From NCBI GenBank assembly GCA_016763095.1, contig JAESUK010000169.1, positions 1 through 12,413 on the forward strand: a stretch of DNA of 12,413 nt, in the 5' to 3' direction. A program made the position numbers and the translations under genes. The DNA is from Alphaproteobacteria bacterium. Lineage in GTDB: Bacteria > Pseudomonadota > Alphaproteobacteria > Micavibrionales > Micavibrionaceae. Under the pieces are notes generated by a model. The model did not search any database, was not told the origin of the DNA, and was given only the letters and a program-made list of their open reading frames with translations. Positions within the stretch are counted from its first letter, which is position 1. Each line of letters starts with the position of its first letter. Shown in pieces: positions 1 through 4,922 of the stretch.

Positions 1-95
1 ATACCTATTTTTGTGCCACCATAGATGACAGAGAGCTTGGGAACCGCTCCGCCGAAGACGCCTAAAACGTCAAATGTTAATGTATATAGTGCCAT
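1..95 (-). CDS. Partial unknown protein, N-terminal 31 residues only
   Basis: An open reading frame begins with ATG at 95 on the minus strand and runs off the left edge without a stop. The visible 31 residues start MALYTLTFDVLGVFGG and are rich in beta-branched residues and glycine, with no signal peptide or motif I recognise. A -10-like TAATAA lies four bases before the ATG, and an AGGG lies about ten bases upstream as a weak alternative ribosome site. It is co-oriented with yggS, 104 bases downstream of the yggS stop. A competing reading is the tail of a plus-strand frame ending at TAA 63-65, which would encode about 20 residues. The minus-strand reading is preferred for its start context, but so short a fragment leaves this uncertain. 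Confidence 0.42.
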   Translation of the reverse strand, partial: MALYTLTFDVLGVFGGAVPKLSVIYGGTKIG

Positions 96-199
96 AATTT
101 TATTACCCTAGTCCAATATCTTGGAAATACCCTACTCTTAGAATACCAACAAAACGTTAATTTTGGCTAAATTTTAGAAGTTTTTATATATTTTGGAAA
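96..199. other. Intergenic spacer after yggS, AT-rich
   Basis: This 104-base AT-rich gap separates the yggS stop from the start of the left-edge gene. It contains a weak imperfect inverted repeat (CCAA-CAAAA / TTTTGG around 147-166) with no adjacent uninterrupted T-run on the yggS-sense strand, so I do not call it a terminator. The left-edge gene's promoter would have to lie here. Confidence 0.4.
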
Positions 200-865
200 T
201 TAAGCGCGTTCACCGAATAATTCAGAGCCAATTCGAACGTGTGTCGCACCCGAAGTAATTGCTTTCTCGTAATCACTACTCATCCCCATACTTAAGAAGT
301 TCAGATCATGTTTTTGTGCTATTTTTTTCAAAAAAACAAAATGAAGCGCACTTGGTTCATCAAAAGGAGGAATACACATCAACCCTCTGATATGTATTTT
401 CTTTTCTTTTGCGTAATCAAGCAGACGTGGTAATTCAGATGGGCTTACCCCTGCTTTTTGTGGTTCTTCTCCTGTGTTCACTTGGATAAAAAATTCTGGG
501 GTTTTATTTTGTTTTTTTGTTTCCTTCACAAGAGCATCAATAAGGCTTGGACGATCAACAGTTTGAATAGAGTCAAAGAGGGCAACTGCATCCTTCACTT
601 TGTTGGTTTGAAGCGCTCCAACAAGGTGTAATTTTACATCGGGGTACTTGTTTCTCAGACCACTCGTTTCCCACGTTTCTTTCGCCGCTTGCACAATGTT
701 TTCACCAAATACACGATGACCATTTTCCAAACCCTCAACAACTCTCTCAAGGGGCTGTTTTTTGCTGACTGCAATAATTTCGATGTCTTTCGGGTCTCTT
801 GCCCATTTTCTACATGCCTGCTCAATTTTATAGTGAACCGCGCGCATTCTGCTTTCAAAACTCAT
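200..865 (-). CDS. yggS: YggS-family PLP homeostasis protein (PLPBP)
   Basis: This 221-residue protein belongs to the single-domain, alanine-racemase-fold YggS/PROSC family. Members bind pyridoxal 5'-phosphate in the cytoplasm and buffer its supply, affecting amino-acid metabolism; no catalytic reaction is established. Family motifs are in order: AVSKKQP near residues 32-38 with the expected PLP-binding lysine at K35, FGEN near 53-56, a VGALQTNK segment, QVNTGEEPQKAG, and the C-terminal MGMSSDYEKAI with a following VRIGSELFG that binds the phosphate. Length is slightly below the usual 225-235. The start is an ATG inside an ATGA overlap with the rsmD stop (862-865), so it is probably translated by coupling and transcribed from upstream of rluB. 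It is the last gene of this run before a 104-base gap. Identification is firm; the in vivo role is inferred from the family. Confidence 0.95.
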   Translation of the reverse strand: MSFESRMRAVHYKIEQACRKWARDPKDIEIIAVSKKQPLERVVEGLENGHRVFGENIVQAAKETWETSGLRNKYPDVKLHLVGALQTNKVKDAVALFDSIQTVDRPSLIDALVKETKKQNKTPEFFIQVNTGEEPQKAGVSPSELPRLLDYAKEKKIHIRGLMCIPPFDEPSALHFVFLKKIAQKHDLNFLSMGMSSDYEKAITSGATHVRIGSELFGERA

Positions 866-1425
866 GTGTTCTCACCTGTAATTTTCTGGATAATCATTAC
901 TTTTGTGTCTTTATAGATTTTCTCTTGAAGTACAGACATATCTTCTCTATTAAGGTCAAAATTCTTTTCACTTTCAATGATATATACTACATTATCACAA
1001 ACCCAATCACCGTCTTCTAATCCCGTCATTGCAAGCGAAATAAACCCTTGATCATATGGTGGATCAAGGAAGACTAAGTCAGCACGCGGAAGGGTGTTTG
1101 GTTTTTTATAAAGACGGGTTGTGTCTTGAGCTATAATTTTGCTTTGCTCTTGAGCACCCAATTGCTCAACATTTTGCGTACAGGTACCAATGGATCGTCT
1201 GTCTTTATCCATGAAAGTGCAAAATTTTGCACCACGCGAGAGGGCTTCTATTCCAAGCGCCCCTGTACCACAGAAGGCATCTAAAACAACGGATTTATCA
1301 ACCATTCCACGCGATTCAAGCATATTAAAAAGCGCTTGTCTGACTTTGTCAGAAGTTGGTCTGATATGGTCACTTGTCGGTGTGTTTAGTTTACGTCCAC
1401 GAAATTTTCCGCCAGATATTCTCAT
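862..1425 (-). CDS. rsmD: 16S rRNA (guanine966-N2)-methyltransferase RsmD
   Basis: This 187-residue protein is the SAM-dependent methyltransferase that modifies G966 of 16S rRNA during small-subunit assembly. Visible motifs are the N-terminal RISGGKFRGRKL (residues 2-13), RPTSDKVRQALFNML (22-36), the SAM-binding LDAFCGTGALGIEAL (48-62), and the catalytic DPPY (121-124) of N-methyltransferases acting on exocyclic amines. Length matches the family (180-200). Its ATG overlaps the upstream rluB stop by four bases (ATGA, 1422-1425), and its own TGA overlaps the yggS start the same way, so translation along the three genes is probably coupled. Grouping with a 23S pseudouridine synthase fits a ribosome-maturation operon. 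No anomalies seen. Confidence 0.95.
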   Translation of the reverse strand: MRISGGKFRGRKLNTPTSDHIRPTSDKVRQALFNMLESRGMVDKSVVLDAFCGTGALGIEALSRGAKFCTFMDKDRRSIGTCTQNVEQLGAQEQSKIIAQDTTRLYKKPNTLPRADLVFLDPPYDQGFISLAMTGLEDGDWVCDNVVYIIESEKNFDLNREDMSVLQEKIYKDTKVMIIQKITGENT

Positions 1426-2201
1426 GAGCCAAAGAAATCTTTCATGTGATGTTTAAACTCTTTGAGATGTACTTCAACAACATTGCTTTTATCCAAGCCT
1501 TGGAGAGAAAATGGTCCATAAGAAATCCTTATCAAGCGGTTCACTTGCAAGCCAAGCGCGCGCATAACGTTCCTAATTTCTCTGTTTTTTCCTTCATTTA
1601 GAGTCATTCTAATCCAAGCATTACTCTCTGTTTGTTTTTCAAGTTCCGCATCAATTGATCCGTAATGTACGCCCTCGTACGTGATCCCTTTTCTAAGTTC
1701 TTCCAAATCATCTTCTCTGACGCGCCCATACACACGCACACGGTATGTACGATTCCATCCCGTCTCTGGAAGCTCTAAATAACGCGAAAACTCGCCGTCA
1801 TTTGTGAGAAGAAGAAGTCCTTCTGTGTTCAAATCCAACCGACCCACACTTAATAATCTTGGGAGATCATCAGGAAGATCATCATAAATTGTCGCACGTC
1901 CACGATCATCTCGGGTGGTTGTCAAAAACCCAACGGGTTTGTGATACAAGAAAAGTCGCGTGGCTTCTGGTTTTTTCAAAGGTGTGCCATCAACAACAAT
2001 GTTGTCTCTGCTTGTGACCTTACACGCAGGTGTATCAAGCACCTCGCCATTGAGGGTAACGCGTCCTTGCGCGATCAGCTTCTCTGCATCTCTGCGGGAA
2101 CATACGCCTGCACGCGCAATCACTTTGGCGATACGTTCTCCATCGCCCCCTAAAGTTTTAGAGTCTTGGTTTTTGGGATTATTGTTTTCATTTTTATTCA
2201 T
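1422..2201 (-). CDS. rluB: RluB/RsuA-family large-subunit rRNA pseudouridine synthase
   Basis: The protein converts a specific rRNA uridine to pseudouridine; by similarity the target is U2605 of 23S rRNA, but RluB, RluE, RluF and RsuA are hard to separate by eye. From the ATG at 2201 it has 259 residues: a charged, Asn-rich leader (1-20), an S4 RNA-binding domain (about 22-72, RIAKVIARAGVCSRRDAE), then the catalytic domain with LFLYHKPVG (83-91), GRLDLNTEGLLLLTNDGE containing the catalytic aspartate D123, and GKNREIRNVMRALG. The reading frame stays open upstream to 2420, but that stretch is antisense to tadA and has no family similarity, so 2201 is chosen. There is only a weak AGG about ten bases upstream; a CATAAA hexamer lies four bases before the ATG. 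It heads the rluB-rsmD-yggS run and starts 7 bases from tadA, divergently. Confidence 0.9.
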   Translation of the reverse strand: MNKNENNNPKNQDSKTLGGDGERIAKVIARAGVCSRRDAEKLIAQGRVTLNGEVLDTPACKVTSRDNIVVDGTPLKKPEATRLFLYHKPVGFLTTTRDDRGRATIYDDLPDDLPRLLSVGRLDLNTEGLLLLTNDGEFSRYLELPETGWNRTYRVRVYGRVREDDLEELRKGITYEGVHYGSIDAELEKQTESNAWIRMTLNEGKNREIRNVMRALGLQVNRLIRISYGPFSLQGLDKSNVVEVHLKEFKHHMKDFFGS

Positions 2202-2208
2202 TTGGTTT

Positions 2209-2691
2209 ATGCCTGTTCTCATGCTTGAAAAAGACATTACATATATGCGCGTTGCATTGGAAGAGGCAAAATTAGCATTTGATCGCGATGAAGTGCCGAT
2301 TGGGGCTGTTCTTGTCCATAAGAACAGCGGTGAAGTGGTTGCTAAGTCGGGAAACCGTACCATTGAATTTTCCGATCCGACAGCACATGCCGAAATCTTA
2401 TGTGTTCGCCAGCTATGCAAAGAATTGGAGGTTCAACGTATCCCTGATTACGATCTTTATGTGACGTTAGAACCGTGCCCAATGTGTGCATCTTCTTTGT
2501 CATTTTCACGCATAAACCGCGTAATTTTTGGTGCGCGTGATCCTAAAAGTGGCGGATTGAATGACAATCTAAACCTCTATAATCACAGCCAACTTCACCA
2601 CAAGCCTAAAATCACTACAGGCATATTAGACGCTGAATGCGGTCAAATATTAAAAGCTTTTTTTAAGAAAAAACGAGAAAAGAAAAACTAA
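2209..2691 (+). CDS. tadA: tRNA-specific adenosine deaminase TadA
   Basis: TadA deaminates adenosine 34 to inosine in tRNA-Arg(ACG), allowing one tRNA to read CGU, CGC and CGA codons; it is normally essential. The predicted 160-residue protein has the zinc-dependent deaminase motifs: HAEI (H60, E62 as zinc ligand and proton shuttle) and PCPMC (C90 and C93 as zinc ligands), plus the family segments DEVPIGAVLV and RINRVIFGARD. The open frame extends upstream to 1960, but that part is antisense to rluB. In-frame ATGs at 2209, 2221 and 2245 are all possible; 2209 or 2221 best fits the usual family N-terminus, and none has a good Shine-Dalgarno. The Lys-rich tail is ordinary. The gene diverges from rluB across only 7 bases, and its stop overlaps the stop of the convergent EAL gene by four bases. 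Confidence 0.95.
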   Translation: MPVLMLEKDITYMRVALEEAKLAFDRDEVPIGAVLVHKNSGEVVAKSGNRTIEFSDPTAHAEILCVRQLCKELEVQRIPDYDLYVTLEPCPMCASSLSFSRINRVIFGARDPKSGGLNDNLNLYNHSQLHHKPKITTGILDAECGQILKAFFKKKREKKN

Positions 2692-3479
2692 ATTAAGCGA
2701 GCAACACTATTTTCTTCAAGAACTTTATTTACGATTTTATCAATCTCCATAGGACGACCAAAATGCCAACCTTGCCCTCTGTGGAATCCATCTTTGACAG
2801 CGCGCTCTGCCATATCCGCCGTTTCAATTTTTTCCAAAACACGTTTATAGTCTTTGGGATTAAATGCAGCCCCAGCAACAATAGATAATTGTATTTCTCC
2901 GCCTTCAATCATTTTAATGGAAGATACGAATTTACGGATTTCTTTATATTTTAATCCCGCACATTCTCCTTCAGGGACATCATCTTGAGAAATTTCAATA
3001 TGCGCATTATGAAGATCTTGAATATTATGTGCTGCGCGCGCAGGGTCATCAAAATCAAATCGTTCTGTGATTTCTGCAATCAAATGTGAACCAACTTCTG
3101 GCTGATCCCTCAAAATTGCCTTTAATGCCACAGTGAATGTTTCACTGCTAAGTGTCTTAGGAGACAGGTTCACAGAAAGATAGGGGACTTTATCTATCGG
3201 CAGTTTAGTAGCCATATAAGACAAAACCAAATGCGCACGCCTCAACATATCAATATCGTGATCGATAATACCGTTTGTTTGCTCAAGCTCGTTGAAAATA
3301 CGCTCCGTAGAATCAGGATCTTCAAAACTTGTTTCAAAACGAGATAGTACTTCATAATGGCGTTTATCAGGATCATTCAAGTCAACAATCGGTTGGGCAT
3401 AAACGCCCACTTCATACCCGCGACCTTCACGGCCAGGGAGACGATTGAAACTTGTTATTTTGTCAAAGTTATAAACCAT
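2688..3479 (-). CDS. Divergent EAL-domain protein, probably degenerate
   Basis: This 263-residue protein is essentially one EAL domain, the fold of c-di-GMP phosphodiesterases, with no visible sensor domain, GGDEF domain, signal peptide or membrane segment. Recognisable landmarks are YAQPIVDL (27-34), YEVLSRF in place of EALxR (E43 kept), SVNLSP (N104), AEITER (E136), QDD (D166, D167), IKM (K189), LEKIET in place of AEGVET, and RGQGWHFGRP (Q236). Most metal and catalytic positions have a candidate residue. However, the DFGTGYSS loop is replaced by DVPEGECAG, and the aspartate two residues after the KID lysine is absent. It may therefore be inactive, a c-di-GMP receptor, or a specialised enzyme. 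A TTG at 3491 could add four residues; ATG 3479 is preferred. A TATAAT at 3504-3509 suggests its own promoter after purD. Confidence 0.82.
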   Translation of the reverse strand: MVYNFDKITSFNRLPGREGRGYEVGVYAQPIVDLNDPDKRHYEVLSRFETSFEDPDSTERIFNELEQTNGIIDHDIDMLRRAHLVLSYMATKLPIDKVPYLSVNLSPKTLSSETFTVALKAILRDQPEVGSHLIAEITERFDFDDPARAAHNIQDLHNAHIEISQDDVPEGECAGLKYKEIRKFVSSIKMIEGGEIQLSIVAGAAFNPKDYKRVLEKIETADMAERAVKDGFHRGQGWHFGRPMEIDKIVNKVLEENSVARLI

Positions 3480-3503
3480 ATTTATGAGCAATCTTTTTTT
3501 GTT

Positions 3504-3509
3504 ATTATA
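3504..3509 (-). promoter_or_regulatory. Candidate -10 element for the EAL gene
   Basis: A perfect TATAAT reads on the minus strand, 24 bases before the ATG at 3479. A weak -35 (CTGTTT, 3527-3532) lies 17 bases upstream. A transcript from here would have a leader of about 18 bases. It lies in the 116-base gap between purD and the EAL gene, so the EAL gene may be expressed separately from putA-purD. Inferred from consensus only. Confidence 0.4.
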
Positions 3510-3595
3510 TTAGTCTCTCATGGAATAAACAGTTTGTCACATTTTAACCGTTTGTTAATGTTTGAGGCAGCTCATTTTGATGTAGAAATATTGTT

Positions 3596-4897
3596 CTAAT
3601 CGTTAGCTACATTGGATAAGGTCCGCCATCCGATATCTTTTCTATAGAATCCGTCAGGCCATTGGATACAGGAAATGATATCATAAGTTTTCGTTTTTGA
3701 AACCTCTAAAGTTTCTCCCATAGCCGTCACAGACAAAACACGCCCACCATTGCTAACCCATTGTCCGTTTTCGTTTTTAGTACCCGCATGAAAAACTTTG
3801 GAAGACGCCTCTTCTTTTATCTTGTCCAAACCATTTATGGCTGTGCCCTTTTCATAGGATTCAGGATATCCATTTGCCGCCATAACCACACACATTGCGT
3901 GGTCATCACTCCATGACAGCTTCTTTTTCCATCCTGTCAGGTTTTGTATTGCTGCATCGTACAATAATTCACCTAAATCGGATTCTAGGCGCATCATGAT
4001 GGCTTGGCACTCAGGATCACCAAAGCGCACATTATACTCAATCAAGTGGGGTTTTCCGTGCACGATCATAAGACCTGCATAGTAAATTCCTTTAAATGGC
4101 ATGCCTTCAGCGCTCATCGCATCTGCCGTTGGCTTAATCACACGCTCCATCGCGATACGCTCAAGCTCTGGACTCCAAATGGCAGCACGCGCAGGACTAT
4201 ACGCACCCATACCTCCTGTATTTGGTCCTTTATCACCATCAAAGGCACGTTTGTAATCTTGTGCAGACGTAAGAGGCAAAATTCGCTCTCCATCAGAGAT
4301 CGCAAAGAAACTCACTTCTTCACCATCAAGGAACTCTTCAATCACAACGGAAGAACCCGCACCATCAAAGGCATTTCCAGACAACATATCGGTGACGGCT
4401 TGTTTGGCTTGCTCAACTGTTTCGGCAACAATTACGCCTTTTCCTGCGGCCAAGCCATCGGCTTTCACCACAATAGGCGCGCCTTGCGCTTCAATATAGG
4501 CAAGGGCTGGGTTTATTTCTGTGAAACGTTCATAAGCCGCCGTTGGAATATCATATTTTTTGCAAAGGTCTTTCATAAAGCCCTTTGAGCCCTCAAGCTG
4601 TGCAGCCTCTTTCGAAGGACCAAACACTGGGATTTCTGCGGCCTCAAGTGAATCTGCCAAACCATCAACCAATGGAATCTCTGGTCCTACAACAACAAGA
4701 CCAATGTCTTTGTCTAAGCAAAACTCAACAATCTCTGTGTGATTTTTGACGTTCAATTCAACGCATGATGTCTTTGGCTCTTGTCCAATAGCATCGCTTC
4801 CAGGGGTTACAAATAATTCCTCACACAATGATGATTGTGAGAGCTTCCAAGTGAGGGCATGTTCACGGCCGCCTGCGCCTATAAGTAGAATATTCAT
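3596..4897 (-). CDS. purD: Phosphoribosylamine-glycine ligase (GAR synthetase)
   Basis: PurD performs the second step of de novo purine synthesis in the cytoplasm: ATP-dependent ligation of phosphoribosylamine with glycine to give glycinamide ribonucleotide. The 433-residue length is typical for the monofunctional enzyme. The N-terminal domain opens with NILLIGAGGREHAL (2-15) and contains GPEIPLVDGLAD (71-82). The ATP-grasp domain shows VVKADGLAAGKGV (143-155), YKRAFDGDKGPNTGGMGAY (215-233) and the metal-binding NVRFGDPECQ (289-298), followed by the C-terminal PurD domain with a GGRVL motif. It begins 25 bases after putA on the same strand, with only a weak AAGAA ribosome site. A TATAAG-like hexamer just upstream could give it extra transcription, but co-transcription with putA is the simplest reading. 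No defects seen. Confidence 0.97.
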   Translation of the reverse strand: MNILLIGAGGREHALTWKLSQSSLCEELFVTPGSDAIGQEPKTSCVELNVKNHTEIVEFCLDKDIGLVVVGPEIPLVDGLADSLEAAEIPVFGPSKEAAQLEGSKGFMKDLCKKYDIPTAAYERFTEINPALAYIEAQGAPIVVKADGLAAGKGVIVAETVEQAKQAVTDMLSGNAFDGAGSSVVIEEFLDGEEVSFFAISDGERILPLTSAQDYKRAFDGDKGPNTGGMGAYSPARAAIWSPELERIAMERVIKPTADAMSAEGMPFKGIYYAGLMIVHGKPHLIEYNVRFGDPECQAIMMRLESDLGELLYDAAIQNLTGWKKKLSWSDDHAMCVVMAANGYPESYEKGTAINGLDKIKEEASSKVFHAGTKNENGQWVSNGGRVLSVTAMGETLEVSKTKTYDIISCIQWPDGFYRKDIGWRTLSNVAND

Positions 4898-4922
4898 GGA
4901 TGTTCTTATAAATCAGATACGC

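Noticed and set aside
1960..2208. In-frame upstream extension of TadA
   Set aside because: It is the reverse complement of the S4 domain region of the rluB gene, and TadA homologues start close to the TYMRVALEEA segment.
2202..2420. 73-residue N-terminal extension of the RluB-like protein
   Set aside because: It is antisense to the conserved start of tadA and does not resemble any S4 or leader region of the family. The ATG at 2201 gives a normal-length protein.
2651..2668. AAAAGCTTTT followed by a T-run as a terminator
   Set aside because: The palindrome has no loop and is pure coding sequence for the tadA tail (Lys-Ala-Phe-Phe). It cannot form a stable GC-rich stem.
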